A stretch of 64,000 bases of DNA, taken from positions 1 through 64,000 of the forward strand of contig JBCDCY010000010.1 in assembly GCA_039180875.1 (NCBI GenBank). The letters are read 5' to 3'. Shown in pieces: positions 52,038-60,261 of the stretch. The DNA comes from JBCDCY01 sp039180875 (lineage in GTDB: Bacteria > Pseudomonadota > Alphaproteobacteria > Rhodobacterales > Rhodobacteraceae). Position 1 is the first letter of the stretch. Every line of letters starts with the position of its first letter. Under the pieces are notes generated by a model. The model was not told where the DNA came from, did no database searches, and saw only the letters and a program-made list of their open reading frames with translations. The translations under genes were made by a program, and so were the position numbers.

Positions 52038-53567
52038 ATGCCACACCACGGACAGATTATGATCGGCGGCGGCGGGCCGGATCAGGCGACGCCGCAATCC
52101 CTGCTGCTCGGCTACGCCAATCGCCACGGGCTGATCGCCGGTGCCACCGGGACCGGTAAGACGGTCACGCTGCAGATCCTGGCGGAGGCGTTCTCCCGCG
52201 CCGGCGTGCCGGTGGTGCTAGCGGATGTGAAGGGCGATCTGGCCGCCCTCGCGCGTCCGGGCGATGCCGGCCACAAGCTGCATGAGAAGCTGCAGGCGCG
52301 GGCCGCCTCCATCGGGCTCGACGATTATCTCTACGAGGCCTTCCCGGTGACGCTCTGGGACGTGTTCGGCGCCGATGGCCATCCGGTGCGCACCACGGTG
52401 ACGGAGATGGGGCCGCTGCTGCTCGCCCGCCTGCTCGAGCTCTCCGAGGCGCAGGAGGGGGTGCTGACCATCGCCTTCCGGGTGGCCGATGAGCAGGGGC
52501 TGGCGCTGCTCGATCTGAAGGATCTGCAGGCCCTGCTCGTCTGGGTGGGCGAGAACGCCGCCGATCTGTCACTCCGCTACGGCAACGTCTCCAAGGCCTC
52601 CGTCGGGGCGATCCAGCGCCGACTGCTGGTGTTGGAGACTGAGGGCGGCGCCCAGTTCTTCGGCGAGCCGGCGCTGGCGCTCGCCGATCTTTTCCTCACC
52701 GATGGGGCGGGGCGGGGGCGCATCAACATCCTCGCCGCCGATCGCCTGATGCAGGCGCCGCGGCTTTACGCCACCGTCCTCCTCTGGCTGCTGTCGGAGC
52801 TCTTTGAGGAGATGGAGGAGGTGGGCGATCCCGAGAAGCCCCGCCTCGTCTTCTTCTTCGACGAGGCGCATCTGCTGTTCGACGACGCCCCGAAGGCTCT
52901 GGTCGACAAGGTGGAGCAGATGGCGCGGCTTATCCGCTCCAAGGGCGTCGGGGTCTATTTCGTGACGCAACGCCCCGACGATGTGCCGGAGGATGTGCTG
53001 GGCCAGCTCGGCAACCGGGTGCAGCATGCGCTGCGCGCCTTCACGCCGCGCGACCAGCGGGCGCTTTCCGCCGCGGCGGAGACCTTCCGGCCGAACCCGG
53101 CTTTCGAGACGGCGGAGGCGATCCGCGATGTCGGGGTGGGAGAGGCGGTGACCTCGTTTCTCGGCGAGAAGGGCGTGCCAGGGATGGCCGAGCGGACGTT
53201 GATCCGCCCGCCGTCGAGCCGGATCGGCACCTTGAGCGACGCGGAGCGGAAGGAGGTGCTGGCGACCTCGCCGCTCGCCGGGCGCTACGAGGATGCGGTC
53301 GATCGCGTCTCCGCCTTCGAGCGCCTCCGGGCCCGGGCCGAGGAGGCCGGCGGCGCAGCCGAAGCCACGGCCCCGAGCGAAGAGCGCACGTTCCGATCCG
53401 GCCGACGCTACTCCGCCGGCGGCGCCGGGGCCGCGCCGGTGCGACGGAGCGGCGGGAGCGACAGCGTCAGCACGACCTTCGCCAAGTCAGTGGCCCGCGC
53501 CGCCGGCTCCCAACTCACCCGCAGCCTCGTGCGCGGCGTGCTCGGCGGGCTGTTTCGGGGGCGTTGA
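52038..53567 (+). CDS. HerA/DUF853-family ATPase (YjgR-like)
   Basis: 509 residues, a hexameric P-loop translocase-like ATPase. Walker A is GATGTGKTVTLQILAEAF near residue 36, Walker B is PRLVFFFDEAHLLFDDA, and RLIRSKGVGVYFVTQRPDDV is the sensor region typical of DUF853. The C-terminal 100 residues are Ala/Gly/Ser-rich, then SVSTTFAKSVARAAGSQLTR, as in YjgR. Its cellular role is unknown. ATG 52038 follows GGGGAACAG. It is not beside a NurA nuclease or a recognisable defence partner. Confidence 0.92.
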   Translation: MPHHGQIMIGGGGPDQATPQSLLLGYANRHGLIAGATGTGKTVTLQILAEAFSRAGVPVVLADVKGDLAALARPGDAGHKLHEKLQARAASIGLDDYLYEAFPVTLWDVFGADGHPVRTTVTEMGPLLLARLLELSEAQEGVLTIAFRVADEQGLALLDLKDLQALLVWVGENAADLSLRYGNVSKASVGAIQRRLLVLETEGGAQFFGEPALALADLFLTDGAGRGRINILAADRLMQAPRLYATVLLWLLSELFEEMEEVGDPEKPRLVFFFDEAHLLFDDAPKALVDKVEQMARLIRSKGVGVYFVTQRPDDVPEDVLGQLGNRVQHALRAFTPRDQRALSAAAETFRPNPAFETAEAIRDVGVGEAVTSFLGEKGVPGMAERTLIRPPSSRIGTLSDAERKEVLATSPLAGRYEDAVDRVSAFERLRARAEEAGGAAEATAPSEERTFRSGRRYSAGGAGAAPVRRSGGSDSVSTTFAKSVARAAGSQLTRSLVRGVLGGLFRGR

Positions 53568-53597
53568 TCGGCCCGAAGAGGAGCAGGCCTCCGGCGG

Positions 53598-53652
53598 GGA
53601 TATTTGGGCTAGCAAGACGGCCCTGGCCGCTTTCGCAGTGGCTCAAATATCC
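53598..53652. repeat. Inverted repeat between convergent genes
   Basis: GGATATTTG (53598-53606) and CAAATATCC (53644-53652) are perfect inverse complements around a GC-rich 37-nt centre, in the gap between the DUF853 gene and corC. The context CCTCCGGCGGGGATATTTGG is similar to short extragenic repeats I recall from Rhodobacterales genomes. It may act as a bidirectional transcript end. Confidence 0.5.
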
Positions 53653-53687
53653 AAATCCCGTCGGCTGCGATCCGGCCGTCGGCCCGC

Positions 53688-55016
53688 CTATTGCTCGAGC
53701 GGGCGCACCCGGATCTGCGTGACCCGGTTCTTCTCCCGCTCCACCACCTCGAAACGGAAGCCGTGGAAGCTGAAGATGCGCCCGGCATCGGGGATGGTCT
53801 GGGCTTCGTGGATCACCAGGCCGGCGATGGTGTTGGCCTCTTCGTCCGGCAGCGACCAGTCGAAGGCGCGGTTGATGTCGCGGATGGTCATCGCGCCGTC
53901 GAGGACGTAGCTGCCGTCGCTCTCGGGCTCCAGATGGGGGGTGCTGACGTCGTGTTCGTCGGTGATCTCGCCGACGATCTCCTCGAGGATGTCCTCGAGC
54001 GTGATCAGCCCCTGCAGCGCGCCGTATTCGTCCACCACCAGGGCGAAATGCGCCCGCTCCCGCAGAAAGGCGCGCAGCTGGTCGTCGAGTGTCGTGGTCT
54101 CCGGCACGAACCAGGGCTCCATCGCGATCTTGGTGATGTCGACGGCGCCGAGCTCGGCTGCGTTGTCCTCGCCCGCCTGGCCGATCCGACCGACGGCGCG
54201 CAGCAGATCCTTGGCATGGACCACGCCGACGATGTTCTCCGGCTCGCGCTGCCAGATCGGGATGCGGGTGTAGGGGGCCGACAGGCACTGGCTCACGATC
54301 TCTTCCGGCGGGTCGTCGGCGGAGACGGTGAAGATCTGGGAGCGGTGCATCATCACCTCCTCGACCAGACGATGGCGGAGGTCGAGGGCCGCGAGCAGGC
54401 GGTCGCGGTCCACCTTCTCCACCGCGCCTTCGGCCGCGTGCATCGAGATCGCGGAGGCGATCTCCTCATGCGCCAGCACATGGGCGTCCGGATCGGTGCG
54501 CACGCCGAAGATCCGCAGGAAGGCACGGACGAAGATCGTCACGCCCCCCACGATCGGCGCGAAGATCCGGGTGACGAAGCCGATGAGCGGCGCGACGAGC
54601 ATTGAGGCCCGCTCCGCATTGGTGATGGCGTAGGTCTTGGGCGCGATCTCGGCAAAGACGACGACAAGGGCGGTCATGGCGAAGGTGGCCACGGCGACGC
54701 CCGACTGGCCGACGAGGGCGGTGAAGAACACCGTGGCGAGCGAGGTCGCCAGGATATTGGCGATGTTGTTGCCGAGGAGGATCGAACCGATCAGCCGCTC
54801 CCCATCTTCGCGAAGCCGGAGCGCGGTCGCCGCGGCCCGCCGCCCCTTCTCCGCCGCGGCATGGAGCTTGGCCCGGCTCGCCCCGGTCAGCGCCGTCTCG
54901 GAGCCTGAGAAAAAGGCGGAGACGACGAGCAGCAGCAGGATCGCGCCCCCCAACAGCCAGAGGCCAAGGTCAAAGCCCTGTCCCGCCATCTCTGCCACGC
55001 CCGTCTGCATATCCAT
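53688..55016 (-). CDS. CorC/HlyC family transporter (DUF21-CBS-CorC_HlyC)
   Basis: 442 residues. Four membrane helices of a DUF21/CNNM domain with FFSGSETALTGASRAKLHAA and LGNNIANILATSLA, a CBS pair (about 210-340: MMHRSQIFTVSADDP, ALVVDEYGALQGLITLEDIL, EEIVGEITDE) and a C-terminal CorC_HlyC FAD-binding-like domain. The family transports or regulates magnesium; the hemolysin name is historical. It is second to last in the minus-strand series after xerD, with 58 bp between. Confidence 0.92.
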   Translation of the reverse strand: MDMQTGVAEMAGQGFDLGLWLLGGAILLLLVVSAFFSGSETALTGASRAKLHAAAEKGRRAAATALRLREDGERLIGSILLGNNIANILATSLATVFFTALVGQSGVAVATFAMTALVVVFAEIAPKTYAITNAERASMLVAPLIGFVTRIFAPIVGGVTIFVRAFLRIFGVRTDPDAHVLAHEEIASAISMHAAEGAVEKVDRDRLLAALDLRHRLVEEVMMHRSQIFTVSADDPPEEIVSQCLSAPYTRIPIWQREPENIVGVVHAKDLLRAVGRIGQAGEDNAAELGAVDITKIAMEPWFVPETTTLDDQLRAFLRERAHFALVVDEYGALQGLITLEDILEEIVGEITDEHDVSTPHLEPESDGSYVLDGAMTIRDINRAFDWSLPDEEANTIAGLVIHEAQTIPDAGRIFSFHGFRFEVVEREKNRVTQIRVRPLEQ

Positions 55017-55074
55017 CTCCGGCTGGTCCCGTTTGCCCCGATATGCGGGGCCGTCTGCCGCCTGGCAAGCGGCC

Positions 55075-55992
55075 TCAGCCCTCGGCCAGGGGGTGATGGT
55101 CGAGCACCAGGGCCTTCAGCCTGGCGTCGAGCACGTGGGTGTAGATCTCGGTCGTGGCGAGATCGGCGTGGCCGAGCATGGTTTGGATCGCGCGCAAGTC
55201 CGCGCCATGGGCGAGGAGGTGGGTCGCGAAGGCGTGGCGCAGGACATGGGGCGAGACGGTCGCAGGGTCGAGGCCGGCGGCGACGGCTACCTGACGACAG
55301 AGCAGGTAGAACTGCTCGCGCCGCAGATGCCCCTGGCGGCCCCCGGCGGGGAAAAGAAAGGCGGAGAGCGGGCGGCGGGCGAGGCGCTTTGCCTCCTCCT
55401 CTCGATCCCGCGCTGCGATCCAGGCGGCCAGGGCGTGGCGCGCGGCGTCGGAGAGGGGCACCATCCGCTCCCGCCCGCCTTTGCCGCGGATGAGCAGCAT
55501 CCGGGGATCGCCGCGGACGTCGGCGAGCTTGAGCGAGACCAGCTCGCTGACGCGGAGGCCCGTGGCGTAGAGCAGCTCGAACAGGCAGGTGGAGCGCAGC
55601 CGCTCCTCCATCGTTGCGCCGTGCTGGCGGGCGGCGGTGAGTAGGCGGTCGACGTCGGCCTCGCTCAGCGACTTCGGCAGACGCTGGGCCCGGCGCGGGC
55701 CTTTGATGCGGGCGGCGGGATCGTCGTCGCGCCAGCCCTCGGAGAACGCAAAGCGGTAGAGCTGGCGGATGGCGGAGAGGCGGCGCGCCCGGGTGCTTCG
55801 GGCCAGGCCCTGGGCCTCGAGCCCGCCGAGATAGCGCTCGATGGCGGCCCGGTCGGCATGAGCCAGATCGGTTCCGGCCCGGGCAAGGCTGCGCTCGAAG
55901 TCGGTGAGGTCGCGGGCATAGGCGGCGAGGGTGTTCCGCGCGGCCCCCCGCTCCGCCAGCATCGCCTCAAGAAACGCCTCGATCCAGGCCAT
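55075..55992 (-). CDS. xerD: Tyrosine recombinase XerD
   Basis: 305 residues, the site-specific recombinase that resolves chromosome dimers at dif together with XerC. All catalytic residues are seen: R147 (YATGLRVSEL), K171 (IRGKGGRER), H249 and R252 (SPHVLRHAFATHLLAHG), H275 (MLGHADL) and Y284 (TEIYTHV). The length, the N-terminal SAM-like domain and the conserved corC/aroK context speak for the housekeeping XerD and not a phage integrase. Confidence 0.94.
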   Translation of the reverse strand: MAWIEAFLEAMLAERGAARNTLAAYARDLTDFERSLARAGTDLAHADRAAIERYLGGLEAQGLARSTRARRLSAIRQLYRFAFSEGWRDDDPAARIKGPRRAQRLPKSLSEADVDRLLTAARQHGATMEERLRSTCLFELLYATGLRVSELVSLKLADVRGDPRMLLIRGKGGRERMVPLSDAARHALAAWIAARDREEEAKRLARRPLSAFLFPAGGRQGHLRREQFYLLCRQVAVAAGLDPATVSPHVLRHAFATHLLAHGADLRAIQTMLGHADLATTEIYTHVLDARLKALVLDHHPLAEG

Positions 55993-55993
55993 C

Positions 55994-57541
55994 TCAGTGC
56001 CCCTGCAGCAGCAGGGTTTCCACTGCGATGCGGCGGGCCGCGTCGCTGAGCCCCGCCATACGCAGCGTGCGGAGCGTGGCGTAGAGATCGGCGGCGCCGA
56101 TCTCCTCTCCCGCGTCTAGCTGGCCTAGGGCGATCAGGATCTGCGCGGCGCCGGGCGCTTCGGCCTGGGGCAGAGCCTCGTTCAGGGCTGAATAGGCGGC
56201 GGCGGCCCGTGCCTCGGGCTGGGAGAGCATACGGCGGGGCGTCTGCGCCAGTGGCCGCTGCAGCGCTAGGGCCTGGGCAGTCTCCACCACCGGGTTATCG
56301 GGGGCGATCCGCCCGAGCGCTTCGGCCGCGTCGCCGAGAAGCAGCAGCTCCGCCGCGACCGCGGGCACCGCGCCAGGCCAGGTTTTTTCGGCGAGCGCCG
56401 GGGCGACGGCTCGTGCCAGGGCGACCCGCAGGCCAACGGCGCCGAGCCTGCGGTCGGCGAGGCGGAGGGCGTCGAGAAGCGCCGCCCGATCATCCTCGGC
56501 CAGGGCCGTGTCCAAAGCCTGCACGGCCTCGGCGCGGCCCCAGACGCCGCCCGACGTGGCGGCGCGCTGGGCCCGGTAGGCGGCGAACAGGCGATCGCCG
56601 TCAATTGCACCGCTTGCCGTCAGCCGTTCCAATGCCGCGATCCGGCGCCGTGGCGGCACGTGGCGGTCGAGGTCGCGGTAGAGAAAGGCCCGGGGCAGGG
56701 CGGTCGCCGGGCGCGGCAGGAACAGCGCCTCCCGCAGCGCGAAGTAAAGCGGGGTGAGGCGCGACGGCATCTCGGGAAGCGGTGCGTCCTCAAAGCCCTC
56801 GGGGTCGAGGAAGTGTGCCAGGTGGTTCGCCATGATCGGTGCGATGGTGCCGAGCCGCGTGCCGGCCGAGAGCGTCACATCGGCTGCGGCCGGATCCCCG
56901 AGCTGCGCCAAACAGTAGATCCGCGCGGGCAGGGTGGGGGAGAGGTTGGGATTGCTCGCGAGGTCCTGGCACACCTCCTCCACCCGGCCGGTCAGCAGGC
57001 CCACGTCGAAGGCGCGGAGCGCCACGTCGGCATGCACCAGCCCGGCCCGGTCGATCAGCGCCTCCGCCTGATCGAGGGCGCCCATAGCCAGCAATTGGTC
57101 GAGCCGGGCGATCAGCACGCTCGGCCTTGCGCCGCCGCCCACCGGCGGGTCGAGCTCGGCCAGCAACAGCCGTCGGAAGAGCGCTTGGGCGGCCGGCACG
57201 CCGGTGTTCTCCACCGACGAGATCAGTTTGCGGGCGCGGAGGGCGGAGGTCGTCCCCCAAAGATCCCGGCGCAGGCCGCTGCGCGCTGGGGGGAGCAGGC
57301 CGACCTCGTCGCCGTAGCGGCGATCGAGGGAGGTGATTTCGAACGCGCCGTTCGTCCCGTCGCCCACGATGCCCGCGGGCCGTGCCTCGGGCTCCGCCGC
57401 GGGCGGTGCCTCTAGACTGTCCGACAGCCACGGAATTGCGCTCCGCGGCGTGTCGGCCAAGGCCGGGGCGCTGGCCAGCAGCAGCGCCAGGGTCGCGGAA
57501 CGGAGCACCACGCGCCTAACGGTCCGCCGGGATCTCGACAT
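55994..57541 (-). CDS. Large exported helical protein of unknown function (515 aa)
   Basis: An N-terminal signal sequence (VVLRSATLALLLASAPALA, cleaved before DTPRS) precedes a mostly helical, Ala/Leu-rich protein, reminiscent of TPR/HEAT solenoids (LDQLLAMGALDQAEALIDRA, LALGDAAEALGRIA-type pairs). I know it only as a conserved hypothetical in Rhodobacterales, always near aroK/xerD. Possibly a periplasmic scaffold. It overlaps the small membrane-peptide gene by 26 bp and ends 1 bp before xerD, so the three are one transcription unit. Confidence 0.8.
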   Translation of the reverse strand: MSRSRRTVRRVVLRSATLALLLASAPALADTPRSAIPWLSDSLEAPPAAEPEARPAGIVGDGTNGAFEITSLDRRYGDEVGLLPPARSGLRRDLWGTTSALRARKLISSVENTGVPAAQALFRRLLLAELDPPVGGGARPSVLIARLDQLLAMGALDQAEALIDRAGLVHADVALRAFDVGLLTGRVEEVCQDLASNPNLSPTLPARIYCLAQLGDPAAADVTLSAGTRLGTIAPIMANHLAHFLDPEGFEDAPLPEMPSRLTPLYFALREALFLPRPATALPRAFLYRDLDRHVPPRRRIAALERLTASGAIDGDRLFAAYRAQRAATSGGVWGRAEAVQALDTALAEDDRAALLDALRLADRRLGAVGLRVALARAVAPALAEKTWPGAVPAVAAELLLLGDAAEALGRIAPDNPVVETAQALALQRPLAQTPRRMLSQPEARAAAAYSALNEALPQAEAPGAAQILIALGQLDAGEEIGAADLYATLRTLRMAGLSDAARRIAVETLLLQGH

Positions 57542-57656
57542 CGAGGATCACGCCCCGCTTCGGCGCTGGAAGATCGGCGAACATGGCGTAGAGCGCGATG
57601 CCCGCCAGCGCCACGACGATCAGCATCGTCAGATACCGGAGCAACAAACGTCGCAC
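57516..57656 (-). CDS. Small single-pass membrane peptide (46 aa)
   Basis: A GTG at 57656 preceded by AGGAGA opens a 46-codon frame: RRLLLRYLTMLIVVALAGIA, then LYAMFADLPAPKRGV and ILDVEIPADR, ending with TAG at 57516. One membrane helix with an arginine-rich cytosolic start and a short periplasmic tail. Similar small proteins, with (F/Y)xDLxAPxR after the helix, precede the large exported gene in related genomes as I recall. It overlaps the next gene by 26 bp, implying coupling and a joint role. Confidence 0.75.
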   Translation of the reverse strand: MRRLLLRYLTMLIVVALAGIALYAMFADLPAPKRGVILDVEIPADR

Positions 57657-57766
57657 GGTCTGGTCTCCTCGCCCCTTGATCCCGCCTCTCACCGCGACCG
57701 GCGGGGCGCCCTTCGGCGCCGATTTGGTTGTTTTTCCGACCGGCCGCGTCGGCTAAGCCTACCGCG

Positions 57767-58381
57767 ATGGCGGGAACCGATCAATTCGCGCAAGGCAGGG
57801 AGGGGGCGGCGGGCGTGCCCCATCTGCAACGCTCGATCGTGCTCGTGGGCCTGATGGGGGCCGGCAAGACCTCGGTCGGGCGGCGTTTGGCGGCACGGCT
57901 CGGGGTGGCGTTGATCGACTCGGATGAGGAGATCGTGGCCGCCGCCGGCATGTCTATTCCCGAGATCTTCGAGACCCAGGGCGAGGCGGTGTTCCGCGAT
58001 GGGGAGCGGCGGGTGATCGCCCGCTTGCTGGCCGGCCCGCCCGCCGTCATCGCCACCGGGGGCGGGGCGTTCATGGATGCGGAGGTGCGCGCGGGGATCG
58101 CCGCGGCCGGCGTTTCGGTCTGGCTGAAGGCGAGCCTCGCGACGCTCTGGTCGCGGCTGAAGGGCAAGCCGGGGCGGCCGCTTCTGGCAGGCCCCACGCC
58201 GCGGGAGGCGTTGGCGGAGTTGCTTGCCAAGCGAGAGCCGACCTACGCCCTCGCCGATCTGACGGTCGAGAGCCCGGCGGGGGGATTGCACGAGGCGGTG
58301 GCCGACGCGATCCTGCGGGCCGTCGCAGCGCGCGACGCCGGTCTGCCTGCCGCCGAGCGCTGCCTCGGCCAGCCCCGATGA
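57767..58381 (+). CDS. aroK: Shikimate kinase
   Basis: 204 residues. Phosphorylates shikimate at the 3-OH in aromatic amino-acid synthesis. P-loop GLMGAGKTS at 28-36, shikimate-binding Asp in LIDSDEEIV, GGG motif in VIATGGGAFM, and the lid region GRPLLAG. A longer N-terminus (about 20 residues) precedes the first strand; the ATG at 57767 and a downstream GTG are both possible. Overlaps aroB in ATGA. Divergent from the small peptide gene. Confidence 0.95.
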   Translation: MAGTDQFAQGREGAAGVPHLQRSIVLVGLMGAGKTSVGRRLAARLGVALIDSDEEIVAAAGMSIPEIFETQGEAVFRDGERRVIARLLAGPPAVIATGGGAFMDAEVRAGIAAAGVSVWLKASLATLWSRLKGKPGRPLLAGPTPREALAELLAKREPTYALADLTVESPAGGLHEAVADAILRAVAARDAGLPAAERCLGQPR

Positions 58382-59505
58382 GCGCAGCGGAGATCGCGAC
58401 GCTCCGGGTTGAGCTCGGCCCGCGGAGCTATGACATCCTGATCGGCGCCGGCCTGATGGCCGAGGCGGGCGCGCGGCTTCAGCCGCTTCTGGAGCGGCCG
58501 CGGGTGGCGATCCTGACGGATGAGATCGTGGCGCAGCATCATCTGGCGCCGCTCGAAGCAGCGCTCCGAGAGGCCGGGATCGCCAGCTCCGCCCTCGCCC
58601 TACCGCCCGGCGAGGCAACCAAGGGCTGGGCGGGTCTGCAGCGCGCGGTCGATTGGCTGATCGCCGAGCGGATCGAGCGGGGGGATCTGATCCTCGCCCT
58701 CGGCGGTGGCGTGATCGGCGATCTCACGGGCTTTGCCGCCGCCATCCTGCGCCGCGGCGTGGGCTATGCGCAGGTGCCGACGACCCTGCTCGCCCAGGTC
58801 GACAGCGCGGTGGGCGGCAAGACCGCGATCAACGCCACCGCCGGCAAGAACCTGATCGGTGCCTTCCACCAGCCGCGCCTGGTGCTGAGCGACACTGCCT
58901 TACTCGACACCCTGCCGGTGCGGGAGTGGCGGGCGGGCTACGGCGAGGTCGTCAAATACGGCCTGCTCGGGGACGCCCGGTTCTTCGAATGGCTGGAGCA
59001 GTCGGGCGAAACCCTAGCCGCCGGAGATCCAGCCGCGCGGCGCCATGCGGTGCAGCGCTCCTGCGAGATCAAGGCGGCGATCGTCGCCCGGGACGAGACC
59101 GAGCGGGGGGAGCGGGCGCTGCTCAACCTCGGCCACACCTTCGGTCATGCGCTCGAGGCCGCGACGGGTTATTCCGACCGATTGCTGCATGGGGAGGGGG
59201 TGGCGATCGGCTGTCTCCTGGCCTTTGAGGTGAGCGCCCGCCTCGGCCTCTGCCCGCAGGAGGCACCGAGCCGGGTCGCCGCCCATCTCGCGGCGATGGG
59301 CCTGAAACGCCGGCTCGCCGACATTCCGGGAGAGCTGCCGGACGCCGACGGTCTGATCGCCCTCATGCAGCAGGACAAGAAGATGCGGGACGGGGCGATC
59401 ACCTTCATCCTGGCTCGCGATATCGGCGAGGCGTTCGTCGCCCCGGCGCTCGACCTCGCGCCGGTCCGCGCGGTGCTGACCGACGCCCTGGCGGCCCGCA
59501 TCTGA
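58378..59505 (+). CDS. aroB: 3-dehydroquinate synthase
   Basis: 375 residues, NAD- and zinc-dependent second enzyme of the shikimate pathway, converting DAHP to 3-dehydroquinate. NAD-binding GGGVIGDLTGFAAAIL, then QVPTTLLAQVDSAVGGKTAI, and the zinc ligands in YGEVVKYG (Glu), NLGHTFGHALE (His) and LLHGEGVAIG (His). Starts in the aroK stop codon. The two genes together form the conserved aroKB pair. Confidence 0.97.
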   Translation: MSAAEIATLRVELGPRSYDILIGAGLMAEAGARLQPLLERPRVAILTDEIVAQHHLAPLEAALREAGIASSALALPPGEATKGWAGLQRAVDWLIAERIERGDLILALGGGVIGDLTGFAAAILRRGVGYAQVPTTLLAQVDSAVGGKTAINATAGKNLIGAFHQPRLVLSDTALLDTLPVREWRAGYGEVVKYGLLGDARFFEWLEQSGETLAAGDPAARRHAVQRSCEIKAAIVARDETERGERALLNLGHTFGHALEAATGYSDRLLHGEGVAIGCLLAFEVSARLGLCPQEAPSRVAAHLAAMGLKRRLADIPGELPDADGLIALMQQDKKMRDGAITFILARDIGEAFVAPALDLAPVRAVLTDALAARI

Positions 59506-59520
59506 GGTTTGCGGGGGGCG

Positions 59521-60261
59521 ATGCGGCTGGTCTTCTGGAACTGCAACATGGCGCTGCATCGCAAGATGGCGGCGCTTCAGGCGCTCTCCCCCGACATCGC
59601 CGTGATCTCGGAATGCGCCGATCCTGAGACGTTGGTGCAGCGCGGTCTCGATCCGTTCGCGGCAGGATCGGTGCTTTGGATGGGGCGGAACCGGCAAAAG
59701 GGTCTCGGCGTCTTCGCCTTCACCGGGGCGCAACTCACCCAACACGAGCCTTTCTGGCCGACGCTGCGCTACATCCTGCCGCTCCACGTCGCGGCCCCTG
59801 TGCCCTTCGGGCTGATTGCCGTCTGGGCCCAGAACGCGAGCGGTGGGGTGACGCGCAAGCACCAGCAGGGGCCGCTCCGCCGGGCGCTCACCAAGTATCG
59901 CGGCCTGCTAACCGCCGGGCCGGCGATCGTCGGCGGCGACTGGAACAGCAACGTGATCTGGGACCGGCCCGGCTGGCGCATCAACCACATCAAGAAGGTG
60001 CGTCTGTTGGAGGAGCTCGGACTTGTCAGCGTCTATCACGCCCTTCGCGGTGAGGCGCAGGGGGAGGAGCGCGAGCCCACCCATTACTGGCGCGACCGGC
60101 GGGAGGATGGGCCGACCTACCATATCGACCATGTCTTCCTGCCGCGGGACTGGCTGCCGCTGGTTCGGGATTTTCAGGTCGGCGGCTTCGCCGATTGGGT
60201 CGGCAACGGGCTGAGCGACCACGTGCCGCTGATCCTCGATTTAGACCTGCCCCGGCCCTAG
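59521..60261 (+). CDS. Endonuclease/exonuclease/phosphatase-fold protein
   Basis: 246 residues of the EEP superfamily: RLVFWNCNMALHRKMAAL (Asn/metal), DIAVISECADP (Glu), IVGGDWNSNVIWDRPG (D-x-N catalytic pair) and the C-terminal YHIDHVFLPRDW with GLSDHVPLILDLDL (His). All metal and catalytic positions are retained. It could cleave DNA, RNA or a phosphoester; the substrate is unknown. Follows aroB by 15 bp; the start is set at the ATG behind GCGGGGGGC. Confidence 0.88.
   Translation: MRLVFWNCNMALHRKMAALQALSPDIAVISECADPETLVQRGLDPFAAGSVLWMGRNRQKGLGVFAFTGAQLTQHEPFWPTLRYILPLHVAAPVPFGLIAVWAQNASGGVTRKHQQGPLRRALTKYRGLLTAGPAIVGGDWNSNVIWDRPGWRINHIKKVRLLEELGLVSVYHALRGEAQGEEREPTHYWRDRREDGPTYHIDHVFLPRDWLPLVRDFQVGGFADWVGNGLSDHVPLILDLDLPRP

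Noticed and set aside
52038..53567. DUF853/HerA gene as part of a HerA-based defence system
   Set aside because: It is the stand-alone YjgR-type ATPase; no nuclease (NurA, Sir2, DUF4297) is adjacent.
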